From an uncultured Corynebacterium sp. (GTDB taxonomy: Bacteria; Actinomycetota; Actinomycetes; Mycobacteriales; Mycobacteriaceae): a stretch of DNA of 64,000 bases. The notes beneath the pieces were generated by a model, which worked only from the letters and a program-made list of their open reading frames with translations, made no database searches and had not been told where the DNA came from. The stretch is from positions 62,001 through 126,000 of the forward strand of contig NZ_CALUCS010000001.1 in assembly GCF_943914615.1 (NCBI RefSeq), read 5' to 3'. The translations under genes were made by a program, and so were the position numbers. Below, in pieces: positions 1 to 7,039 of the stretch (position 1 is its first letter; each line of letters opens with the position of its first letter).

Positions 1-886
1 TCTGAGCGAGCAGCTTTCCAGCACTGAGGTGGAGTACCGCGACGCGAGCTTCGAATTCCACGGCGATGACATCACGGTGGTGCCGTCCAAGGATGGTGTG
101 GAGATCAAGTGGAAGGAAACGCTAGGCGACCTGCAGGCCAAGGCGTTGGATAAGAAGAAGCGCGACCACGAGGTTGTGTACGAGGATAAGAAGGCCGAGT
201 ACACCACCGAGCAGGCGAAGAAGGCCCACTTTGACGATGTGGTGGGCACTTTCACCACTGGCGGTTTTAGTGGGCCTTCGGGCACCAACATTCGCCGCGT
301 GGCGGAGATGGTGAATGGCGCGATTGTGCTGCCAGGGGAGACGTTCTCTCTGAATGGTCACACCGGGCCGCGCGGTACTGCACAGGGCTTTGTGGAGTCC
401 GGAATTATTATCGACGGCCACGCCGGCAAGGCGGTTGGCGGCGGTATTTCGCAGTTCGCAACCACTCTGTACAACGCCTCCTACTTCGCCGGCATGGAGG
501 ACGTGGCACACACTCCGCACTCCTATTACATTTCCCGCTACCCGGCTGGCCGTGAGGCGACCGTGTACGAGGGCGCGATCGACCTGAAGTTCAAGAATCC
601 CTTCGATACGCCCGTGCGCATCACCACGGACGTGAGTGGGGATTCCGTCACGGTGCGTCTGCACGGTGTGAAGCAGGTGGATGTGGAATCCATTCCGGGC
701 GAGCGTACGAACCCGACGTCTCCGAAGAAGATGGAGCTGAGCGGTGACGATTGCTCGCCGTCCTCTGGCGCGCCGGGCTTCACCATTACCGACACCCGCG
801 TGGTGAAGGACCTGAAGGGCAAGGAGCTTTCCCGCGAGACCCAGCGCACGGTCTACGACCCGCAGCCGATTGTGAGCTGTAAGTAG
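1..886 (+). CDS. VanW-family protein, C-terminal part (5' end outside window)
   Basis: The reading frame is open from base 2 to the window edge, so the gene begins upstream; a GTG at 29 is only an internal codon. The visible 294 residues hold the VanW core, with GETFSLNGHTGPR followed by the hallmark GGGISQFATTLYNAS and then HSYYISRYPAGREATV. A segment rich in Lys and Glu precedes the core. Proteins of this family in actinobacteria are usually large, cell-wall-associated and membrane-anchored at the N terminus, with peptidoglycan-binding-like repeats before the VanW domain. The anchor cannot be seen here. The biochemical role of VanW is not established; a cell-envelope function is inference from the family. 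Confidence 0.85.
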   Translation, partial: LSEQLSSTEVEYRDASFEFHGDDITVVPSKDGVEIKWKETLGDLQAKALDKKKRDHEVVYEDKKAEYTTEQAKKAHFDDVVGTFTTGGFSGPSGTNIRRVAEMVNGAIVLPGETFSLNGHTGPRGTAQGFVESGIIIDGHAGKAVGGGISQFATTLYNASYFAGMEDVAHTPHSYYISRYPAGREATVYEGAIDLKFKNPFDTPVRITTDVSGDSVTVRLHGVKQVDVESIPGERTNPTSPKKMELSGDDCSPSSGAPGFTITDTRVVKDLKGKELSRETQRTVYDPQPIVSCK

Positions 887-955
887 GGGAGGAGATAGGC
901 CCGTGGTTGCGGGTCGGAGGAGCAGCCGGGCAGGGGATCCTTTAGAGAGAGCCTC

Positions 956-994
956 AGCGGGGAGTGTGCATGATGGCACGCTCCCCGCTTTGTT
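956..994 (+). terminator. Rho-independent terminator after the VanW gene
   Basis: A 14-bp stem starting AGCGGGGAGTGTGC, with one G-T wobble, closes a 6-nt loop and is followed by TTTG. It lies 70 bp after the VanW stop codon. Confidence 0.75.
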
Positions 995-1170
995 TGCGTC
1001 TTAGGGGGCTTTAGGGACGAGACGTTCTCCCTACAAAGGCATGGTGCCGGGCTACAAGTTTTAGCGTGGAGCGCCTAATGCTGTCCCTGGAGGTGGGGTA
1101 TTAAGGCTCTATTGCCTCTCTTCAACTCGGCGTCGGAGTAGGTGGTCGGCACACTTCTTTTGAGCATGCG

Positions 1171-1209
1171 AAAAGGGGGCGGAAACGATTTCTCGTTCCC
1201 GCCCCCTTT
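1171..1209 (-). terminator. Rho-independent terminator of the small secreted-protein genes
   Basis: A long stem with arms AAAGGGGGCGG and CCGCCCCCTTT is extended by AACGA/TCGTT around a short loop. On the minus strand it is followed by TTTTC. It sits 38 bp beyond the stop codon at 1247. Confidence 0.85.
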
Positions 1210-1246
1210 GGCTATCAAAGCCTGGAGCTTAGAGCTCTAACAGGTC

Positions 1247-1573
1247 TTAGATGATGATGCCCTGGTTCTTCAGGTAGTTGCCGATAGCGATGCCAACGCC
1301 AGCGATAGCGCCGATGACAGCGGTGAAGGTCAGGGTCTTGGTCAGGATCCACCAGCCGGGCTGGTTATCGATCTGCTCCGAGCCCCACAGGTTAGCGCCG
1401 TGGATCTCGTCGTCGGTGCCCAATGCCTTGCCGACGTTCTCGTTAGCCTGATCAGAGGAGCCGTAGATCGGGGACAGGTTCTCGTGACCCTCAGCGGAAG
1501 CAACGGCGGTGCTGCCCAGGGCAACGGAGGAAGCGGTGGCGATGGCCAGAGCGGCCTTGCGGAAGTTCTTCAT
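1247..1573 (-). CDS. Small secreted protein with C-terminal membrane segment, paralogue 1
   Basis: This 108-residue protein has a clear Sec signal peptide (MKNFRKAALAIATASSVALG, probable cleavage after ASA near residue 27). An acidic, Gly/Asn-rich middle follows. A hydrophobic stretch around residues 81-100 (FTAVIGAIAGVGIAIGNYL) ends in a short tail. It resembles the next gene upstream in the signal peptide, the YGSSD/SGSSD motif after it, a WW pair and the position of the C-terminal hydrophobic segment, so the two are tandem paralogues. An AAGGAAAAGGA ribosome site precedes the ATG. Small exported helical proteins in corynebacteria include pore and envelope proteins, but I do not recognise this family and assign no function. 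Confidence 0.8.
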   Translation of the reverse strand: MKNFRKAALAIATASSVALGSTAVASAEGHENLSPIYGSSDQANENVGKALGTDDEIHGANLWGSEQIDNQPGWWILTKTLTFTAVIGAIAGVGIAIGNYLKNQGIII

Positions 1574-1627
1574 GTTAGAAATCCTTTTCCTTGAAATCGT
1601 GTGATGAAAGAGAATTGCAGCTCTGGA

Positions 1628-1960
1628 TTAGCCCAGGAAGCCGTTGTACTTCAGGAAGTTGTATGCCGGAGCAACGACCAGACCCAGAACAGAAGCGGCT
1701 GCAGCAGCGATGCCACCGCCGACGAAGATCTTGGTCCACAGAGGCAGATCGTTCTTGTCATCTTCCTTGTACTTCGGGTCCAGCCAGTTACCGACCTGGT
1801 CGCCGGTAAAGTCGTCCCACCAGCCGAGCTTGTCCTTCAGGTCGGAGGAGCCGGAGACCGGAGTGGTGTCCTCGCCCTGAGCAGAAGCGACGGAAACGCC
1901 GGAGATGGCGACGGTGGTAGCGGTAGCAACAGCCAGAGCTGCGTTGCGGAACTTACGCAT
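1628..1960 (-). CDS. Small secreted protein with C-terminal membrane segment, paralogue 2
   Basis: This 110-residue protein begins with a signal peptide (MRKFRNAALAVATATTVAIS, likely cut after ASA near residue 27). It continues with SGSSDLKDKLGWWDDF, an acidic Lys/Asp stretch and a hydrophobic segment at about residues 79-98 (FVGGGIAAAAASVLGLVVAP), ending YNFLKYNGFLG. It lies 54 bp upstream of its paralogue on the same strand, so the pair is probably co-transcribed into the terminator at 1171-1209. The ATG has an AGAAAGG ribosome site. There are no cysteines. Like its neighbour it could be an outer-envelope or signalling peptide; the function is unknown. Confidence 0.8.
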   Translation of the reverse strand: MRKFRNAALAVATATTVAISGVSVASAQGEDTTPVSGSSDLKDKLGWWDDFTGDQVGNWLDPKYKEDDKNDLPLWTKIFVGGGIAAAAASVLGLVVAPAYNFLKYNGFLG

Positions 1961-2452
1961 CTGAAATGCCTTTCTGTAAGTGTGAGTGGTTCGAAGTCAA
2001 GGACTTCACTTAAGTTTCTCTTGGCTCCTTGATCGCCACTTACTCTTTCATAAGAGATTCCGGCTACGAAGCTGTTGAAACGTTGGCAAGTCCTAACAAA
2101 GAGACACTCTAACAGGAATTTTGATTCAGTGGGAAGTTGGGGAGCAGCTTTCCGTGTGATTTGAGTCATGCAACGCGTTTTGCGTTGAATTTGGTGTCGG
2201 TCCACCCGCATTTGCCCAGGTATATGTATATATCTAAAGCGTTTCGGCGTGTCGTCTTGATTATTTCGCCAGCCACCCATAAGGGGGTATTTGGTGATGC
2301 TGGTGTGGCTGTAGATTTCGCCAAAAATGAGTGTTTACACATTGTTCACTTAGGTTACGGGCATACGTCTCAACCACTGTTAACCAAACGCTGTGCACAA
2401 GATCACCTGAAGGCCACTTCCTGTTCACCTGGCAATTGTAAATTTGCCTGCT
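1961..2452. other. Divergent intergenic region between secreted paralogues and ugd
   Basis: No convincing gene is present in this A/T-richer stretch. It must hold promoters for both flanking transcription units. Visible structures are an inverted repeat CAACGC-N5-GCGTTG at 2171-2187 and a TATATGTATATATC run near 2222-2235. A TGTGA-N6-TCATG sequence near 2154 resembles half of a GlxR (Crp-type) site, but the match is weak. Confidence 0.5.
2439..2444 (+). promoter_or_regulatory. -10 box for leaderless ugd mRNA
   Basis: TAAATT lies 8 nt before the ATG at 2453, which has no ribosome site. This spacing puts the transcription start at or next to the start codon. Confidence 0.5.
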
Positions 2453-3814
2453 ATGCGTATGACAGTCTTTGGAACGGGATACCTCGGCGCAACCCACGCC
2501 GCCTGCATGGCCGAAATGGGCCACGACGTGCTCGGAGTCGATGTCGATCCGGCTAAAATCCAAGCTCTCTCCGAAGGGCGTGTCCCCTTCTTCGAGCCCG
2601 GCCTGCCGGAGATCCTCACCCGCAACATCGAAGCCGGCCGCCTGCGCTTCACCACCGACTACGCCGAAGCCGCCGAGTTCGCCGATGTCCACTTCATCGG
2701 CGTGGGTACCCCGCAACGCAAGGGCTCCTATGCTGCAGACACCACTTATGTAAATGCCGTCATCGAAACCCTCGCTCCACTAGCCAAGGGCAATCACACC
2801 ATCTTCGGCAAGTCCACCGTCCCGGTCGGCACTGCGCACGAGCTGCAGCAGAAGGCCGATGAGATCGTGGCGGCGTCACCAAACAATGCCCAAATCACCA
2901 TCGCGTGGAACCCAGAGTTCCTGCGCGAAGGCCACGCGGTGAAAGACACGCTGCACCCCGACCGCATCGTCCTCGGCCTCGGCGGCGATAGCTCCAACAG
3001 CGACGACCGCGCCGAGCAACAGCGGGTAGAGAACCTCGCCCGCGAGATCTACGCCCCCGCGCTCGACGAAGGCACCCCGTTCCTGGTGATGGACCTGCCG
3101 ACCGCAGAGCTGGTCAAGGTCTCCGCCAACGCCTTTCTGGCCACCAAGATCTCCTTCATCAACGCGGTTTCGGAGCTGTGCGAGATCGTTGGCGCGGACG
3201 TCACCGCACTCGCCGACGCGATTGGCATGGACGAGCGCATCGGGCGCAAATTCCTCGGCGCCGGCCTGGGCTTCGGCGGCGGTTGCCTGCCGAAGGATAT
3301 TCGCGCGTTCATGGCGCGCGCAGGTGAGCTCGGCGCGGACCAGGCGCTAACGTTCCTTCGTGAGGTGGACGCCATCAATATGCGCCGCCGCGAGAAGACA
3401 GTAGAGCTGGCGCGCGAAACGCTGGGCGGCTCCCTGATCGGCCGGAACGTGACGGTTCTCGGTGCGGCCTTCAAGCCCAACAGCGACGATGTGCGCGATT
3501 CGCCGGCCCTGGCCGTGGCCGGCTCGCTCTCTCTGAGCGGCGCGAACGTTACCGTGTACGACCCGCAGGGTATGGAGAACGCAGCGAAGATCTTCCCCAC
3601 GCTGACCTACGCGCCGAACGTAGAGGAAGCACTCGAAGGCGCGGAGATCGTAATCGTGGCAACCGAGTGGAAGCAATTCCAGGAGCTCGACCCGGTAGCC
3701 GCCCGCAAGCTCGTGGCCGGTGACAATTCCACCGTGCTGGACGGCCGCAACTGTCTGCCGCGCAAGGAATGGGAGGCCGCGGGCTGGAACTTCCTGGCGC
3801 TGGGCCGGGGTTAG
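2453..3814 (+). CDS. ugd: UDP-glucose 6-dehydrogenase
   Basis: The enzyme oxidises UDP-glucose to UDP-glucuronate with two NAD+. The 453-residue protein has the family's usual length and order. The N-terminal Rossmann fold begins MTVFGTGYLGATHAACMA, with the acidic VDVD that binds the NAD ribose. FGKSTVPVGT and NPEFLREGHAV follow. The catalytic-cysteine loop FGGGCLPKDIRA sits near residue 280, and the C-terminal UDP-binding domain contains AFKPNSDDVRDSPAL. I chose ATG 2453 because a TAAATT -10 box lies 8 nt upstream and no ribosome site is present; a TTG at 2444 is the longer alternative. UDP-glucuronate would feed envelope polysaccharide or uronic-acid synthesis. The downstream dcd gene has its own promoter. 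Confidence 0.93.
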   Translation: MRMTVFGTGYLGATHAACMAEMGHDVLGVDVDPAKIQALSEGRVPFFEPGLPEILTRNIEAGRLRFTTDYAEAAEFADVHFIGVGTPQRKGSYAADTTYVNAVIETLAPLAKGNHTIFGKSTVPVGTAHELQQKADEIVAASPNNAQITIAWNPEFLREGHAVKDTLHPDRIVLGLGGDSSNSDDRAEQQRVENLAREIYAPALDEGTPFLVMDLPTAELVKVSANAFLATKISFINAVSELCEIVGADVTALADAIGMDERIGRKFLGAGLGFGGGCLPKDIRAFMARAGELGADQALTFLREVDAINMRRREKTVELARETLGGSLIGRNVTVLGAAFKPNSDDVRDSPALAVAGSLSLSGANVTVYDPQGMENAAKIFPTLTYAPNVEEALEGAEIVIVATEWKQFQELDPVAARKLVAGDNSTVLDGRNCLPRKEWEAAGWNFLALGRG

Positions 3815-3851
3815 TACACGGCTAGCTGGCTGCGCACAGCCCCACACCCGC

Positions 3852-3857
3852 TAGGCT
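3852..3857 (+). promoter_or_regulatory. -10 box for leaderless dcd mRNA
   Basis: TAGGCT lies exactly 7 nt before the GTG start at 3865. There is no ribosome site. Confidence 0.55.
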
Positions 3858-3864
3858 ATAGAGC

Positions 3865-4431
3865 GTGTTACTTTCAGACCGAGATATCCGTGCCGCCATC
3901 AACTCCGGCGAGCTGACGATCGACCCCCACGACGATCAGATGGTTCAGCCATCCAGTATCGACGTGCGCCTCGACGGCCTGTTCCGCGTGTTCAATAACT
4001 CCAAGTACACGCACATCGACCCGAAGCAGCCGCAAGAGGAACTCACCACCCTGGTGGAAGTCCCCGACGACGAGGCCTTCATCCTGCACCCCGGCGAGTT
4101 CGTCTTGGGCGCGACCCTGGAATGCTTCGGCATTCCCGCCCACCTGGCCGGCCGCCTAGAGGGCAAGTCCTCCCTGGGCCGCCTGGGCCTGCTCACGCAC
4201 TCCACGGCCGGGTTCATCGACCCGGGCTTCACCGGGCACATCACCCTGGAGCTTTCCAACACCGCCAACCTGCCCATCGCCCTCTACCCGGGCATGAAGA
4301 TCGGCCAGCTGGCACTTTTCACCATGACTAGCCCGGCGGAAGCCCCCTACGGCAGTGGCGCCCTGGGCTCCAAGTACCAGGGGCAGCGCGGCCCGACCCC
4401 CTCCAAGGCCTACCTGAACTTCCAGAACTAG
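3865..4431 (+). CDS. dcd: dCTP deaminase
   Basis: The enzyme deaminates dCTP in the dUTP/dTTP pathway; actinobacterial members can also hydrolyse dUTP to dUMP directly. The 188 residues match the family. They open with LLSDRDI, followed by [17 protein letters not shown] and the active-site block from about residue 103 to 138. That block has [15 protein letters not shown], the nucleotide-binding [12 protein letters not shown] and the catalytic Glu in HITLELSN. The C-terminal YQGQRGPT closes over the substrate. The GTG start at 3865 is preceded by a TAGGCT -10 box at 7 nt, so translation is probably leaderless. It is not in an operon with ugd, which ends 50 bp upstream. Confidence 0.95.
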   Translation: MLLSDRDIRAAINSGELTIDPHDDQMVQPSSIDVRLDGLFRVFNNSKYTHIDPKQPQEELTTLVEVPDDEAFILHPGEFVLGATLECFGIPAHLAGRLEGKSSLGRLGLLTHSTAGFIDPGFTGHITLELSNTANLPIALYPGMKIGQLALFTMTSPAEAPYGSGALGSKYQGQRGPTPSKAYLNFQN

Positions 4432-4453
4432 CTGGGGTGCGAGGTGGCGTCAA

Positions 4454-4479
4454 TAAAAAAGGCGCCCCAGAAGGGCGCG
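4454..4479 (-). terminator. Rho-independent terminator of the aminotransferase gene
   Basis: On the minus strand GCGCCC-TTCTG-GGGCGC is followed by CTTTTTTATT, 13 bp after the stop codon at 4492. The plus-strand dcd gene converges on it. Confidence 0.85.
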
Positions 4480-4491
4480 AGCCTGTAACAG

Positions 4492-5745
4492 CTATTGCCG
4501 GTAGCTAGCCAGGAAGTTACCCAAGCGCTCGATCGCGGCACGCAGGTCGCGGGTCCACGGCAGCGTAACCACGCGGAAGTGGTCCGGGGTCGGCCAGTTG
4601 AAGCCCGTGCCCTGCACCAAGTGGATCTTCTCCGAGCGCAGAAGGTCGAACATGAACTGCTCGTCGTCGTGGATCTCGTGCACATTCGGATCCAGGCGCG
4701 GGAAGGCATAAAGCGCACCCATCGGCTTTACGCAGCTCACGCCCGGGATTTCGTTCAGCGCTTCGTAAGCGGCGTTGCGCTGCTCCAGCAGGCGCCCGCC
4801 CGGCAGCACCAGATCGTCGATGGACTGGCGGCCGGAAATAGCCACCTGGATCGCATGCTGCGCCGGCACATTCGGGCACAGGCGCGTGCCCGCCAGCACG
4901 TTAATGCCCTCGATGAAGCCGTTCGCATGCCCCTTCGGGCCGGTAATCACCATCCAGCCCGAACGGTAACCCGCCACGCGGTAAGCCTTCGACAGGCCGT
5001 TGTAGGTGATGCACAGCAGGTCCGGGCACAGGGACGCAATGTTGATGTGCTGGGCACCGTCGTACAGGATCTTGTCGTAGATCTCGTCGGCCAGGATCAG
5101 CAGGGAGTGCTCGCGCGCCACGTCCACGATCTGCTGCAGGATCTCGCGGGAGTACACCGCGCCCGTCGGGTTATTCGGGTTAATGACCACGATGGCCTTC
5201 GTACGCTCCGTGACCTTCGCCTTGATGTCCTCGATGGAGGGCATCCAGTCGTTCTCCTCATCGCACAGGTAGTGCACGGGGCGGCCACCGGACAGGGAGG
5301 TGGAGGCAGTCCACAGCGGGTAGTCCGGGGAGGGGATCAGCACCTCGTCGCCATCGTTGAGCAGCGCCTGCATCGTCATGGTGATCAGCTCGGATACGCC
5401 GTTGCCCAGGTAGACATCCTCGACGTCGAACTGGGGGAAGCCGGGGATGACCTCGTAACGGGAGACAATCGCGCGGCGGGCGCTGATGATGCCCTTCGAC
5501 GTGGAGTAGCCCTGCGCCGTCGGCAGCGCGGCGATCATGTCGCGCATGATCACATCCGGCGCCTCGAAGCCGAACACCGCGGGGTTGCCCGTGTTGAGCT
5601 TCAGGATGCGGTGCCCGTCCGCCTCCATCCGCTCCGCCTCGGTGTTCACCGGGCCGCGAATTTCGTAGAGGACGTTTTGCAGCTTCGTCGATTGATCCAG
5701 CGTGCGCAGTTCGCTTGGGCGTTTGGGGGTACTCATTCTCCCCAT
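4492..5745 (-). CDS. alaT: PLP-dependent aminotransferase, alanine transaminase type (AlaT/AlaA-like)
   Basis: This fold-type I, class I/II aminotransferase of 417 residues matches the AlaA/YfbQ/AlaT group, which makes alanine from pyruvate and glutamate. Group-specific features are the N-terminal LYEIRGPVNTEAERMEADGHRI, then LNTGNPA, GNGVSELI, VINPNNPTGAVY and LADEIYDKILYD. The PLP lysine is in NGLSKAYRVAGYRSGW, and the C terminus has GTGFNWPTPDHFRVV. Two starts are possible: ATG 5745, and ATG 5736 with GGGGAGA immediately before it. A TATAAA-like -10 lies about 20 nt upstream. It is a single-gene unit with its own terminator. Substrate assignment follows family similarity. Confidence 0.88.
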   Translation of the reverse strand: MGRMSTPKRPSELRTLDQSTKLQNVLYEIRGPVNTEAERMEADGHRILKLNTGNPAVFGFEAPDVIMRDMIAALPTAQGYSTSKGIISARRAIVSRYEVIPGFPQFDVEDVYLGNGVSELITMTMQALLNDGDEVLIPSPDYPLWTASTSLSGGRPVHYLCDEENDWMPSIEDIKAKVTERTKAIVVINPNNPTGAVYSREILQQIVDVAREHSLLILADEIYDKILYDGAQHINIASLCPDLLCITYNGLSKAYRVAGYRSGWMVITGPKGHANGFIEGINVLAGTRLCPNVPAQHAIQVAISGRQSIDDLVLPGGRLLEQRNAAYEALNEIPGVSCVKPMGALYAFPRLDPNVHEIHDDEQFMFDLLRSEKIHLVQGTGFNWPTPDHFRVVTLPWTRDLRAAIERLGNFLASYRQ

Positions 5746-5800
5746 TGTGCCATTGTGGCTGCTATTTTTATAGTTTTTCTTATTGACGCCCCCTCGCGGT

Positions 5801-5812
5801 TCGACCGGTCGA
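5801..5812. repeat. Perfect 12-bp palindrome upstream of the aminotransferase gene
   Basis: TCGACCGGTCGA lies between two minus-strand genes and is extended by CCTCG/CGAGG. It could be an operator or a weak terminator for the gene ending at 5832. No T-run follows on the minus strand. Confidence 0.4.
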
Positions 5813-5831
5813 GGTGTGGCTGTCGGGTAGG

Positions 5832-6719
5832 TTAGTCGTCGCCCGGGTCGGCGTTTTCGCCGGGATCCATGGCGCCATTGCCAGCACCGTTGCCGCCGCC
5901 ATTGCCGTTGCCGTTGCCGTTTCCGTTATTGCCGGTGCCAGGGGAGGGGTTGCCGCCGGCGTTTCCGCCGATGCCGCCGGGGCGAGGAGTGCCACGGTTG
6001 GGCTGGCTCGGGCGGGGTTCGTTTTCGCGTGGCGGGCGAGAGGGCTTCGCGCTGCTAGAGGGCTCGGAGCCTTCGGATTCGGACTCGGACTCGGTGGGGG
6101 TTTCCTGCTCCGTCTGCACGGGTGCCTGGGGTGCGTAGTAGTTCTGGTTGCCGCCTCCGTAGCCGGGGCCCGCGTCTGGGGTCGGCGGCGTTTCGTCGTC
6201 ATCGTACTTTCCGGTGGTGGTGGGCTTCGGGTACGAGGGCTTCAGCTGCTCAGTGTTGCTGGAGCTTCCGGGGGCGCCGGTTTCCGTGGAGCGCATGGTG
6301 GTGAAGGCGCCGACGGCGACGATGATGGTGGCGATCAGTCCCAGGGTGAGCACCCAGGCCCAGAAAGGCATGATCCCGAAGAATTTCCGGAGGCCGGACT
6401 TTGGCTTTTCTTCTTCCTCTTGTTCGTCTTCTCCAGGGTTGGCCGAATTATCGGCTGAGGTATCGGGGTTTGCCTGGGTTTCCGAGTTGGTGGGGTTCTC
6501 CTGGGCTTCCGGGGTATTGGGGTTAGCGGCCGTGCCCGAGGTTTTGCCAGCAGTCGCGCTACCGGGAGCCGTGCTACCGGTAGCGCTACCGGCCGCCGCG
6601 CCACCAGCGTTTAGGTCAGAGTCGCTGACAGCCTTCATCACGGAGGTTTCTTCGGCGTCGCTGACGGACTTCCCCGAGTTGAGGGGGTTGTTCTTGTCGT
6701 TCGAATCAGCGTCAGTCAT
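5832..6719 (-). CDS. Single-pass membrane protein with Pro/Gly/Asn-rich extracellular tail
   Basis: This 295-residue protein has three parts. An N-terminal 105 residues are low in complexity (Ser/Ala/Thr/Asn/Pro) with an acidic EDEQEEEEKPK cluster. One membrane helix is at about residues 116-141 (FGIMPFWAWVLTLGLIATIIVAVGAF). About 150 extracellular residues then change from Thr/Pro/Tyr-rich to Ser/Glu repeats and a terminal run of GNGNGNGNGGGNG. The positive-inside pattern (KSGLRKF before the helix) supports a cytoplasmic N terminus. An AGGTAGG ribosome site precedes the ATG. There is no enzymatic domain. An envelope-linked role is possible, but I do not recognise the family. Confidence 0.75.
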   Translation of the reverse strand: MTDADSNDKNNPLNSGKSVSDAEETSVMKAVSDSDLNAGGAAAGSATGSTAPGSATAGKTSGTAANPNTPEAQENPTNSETQANPDTSADNSANPGEDEQEEEEKPKSGLRKFFGIMPFWAWVLTLGLIATIIVAVGAFTTMRSTETGAPGSSSNTEQLKPSYPKPTTTGKYDDDETPPTPDAGPGYGGGNQNYYAPQAPVQTEQETPTESESESEGSEPSSSAKPSRPPRENEPRPSQPNRGTPRPGGIGGNAGGNPSPGTGNNGNGNGNGNGGGNGAGNGAMDPGENADPGDD

Positions 6720-7039
6720 GGAAACCTACCTCTATCTGTGGGCGTGAGGCTTGTGCGCGCGGGCTCTTTCTATGAGATTTCATTCTAGAATATTGCGCGC
6801 CTTGGGTACATTCCCAGCCCCGGGATTGGCTGGAGGGCGGATGTCTCAAATCTTCCACGCTGTTTTTATAACTATTCCATGTGTGCAGGTCAAAGAATTT
6901 TGACGGTTCCGTCATTTCAGTGAAAAACGTCGAAAATGGAAGATTTGGGACATCACGTTGGCGGCGAAAGCAACAGCGGCGGCAGATCCAGCGTGCTGCT
7001 GGACCCGCCGCCGCTATTCAGTGTGCGAGCTAGTCGCTC
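6720..7039. other. Intergenic region between two minus-strand genes
   Basis: No gene is supported. It contains the terminator of the Fe-S reductase gene (6975-7015), a perfect palindrome ATTCTAGAAT at 6782-6791 near a plausible minus-strand promoter, and an inverted repeat TGACGG-TT-CCGTCA at 6901-6914 that could be an operator. Confidence 0.5.
6975..7015 (-). terminator. Hairpin after the Fe-S reductase gene
   Basis: A nested stem has outer arms AGCGGCGG/CCGCCGCT and inner arms TCCAGC/GCTGGA. It lies 25 bp past the stop codon at 7040. The T-run is weak (GTTGCTTTCG on the minus strand). Confidence 0.55.

Larger units (their letters stand above)
887..1246. other. Intergenic region between convergent genes
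   Basis: There is no credible gene here. The stretch holds the two facing terminators (956-994 and 1171-1209) and about 170 bp of unremarkable sequence between them. Confidence 0.6.

Noticed and set aside
2154..2169. GlxR (Crp-type) operator upstream of ugd
   Set aside because: TGTGA is followed at the right spacing by TCATG rather than TCACA, and no second support exists, so it is noted only as a weak resemblance.
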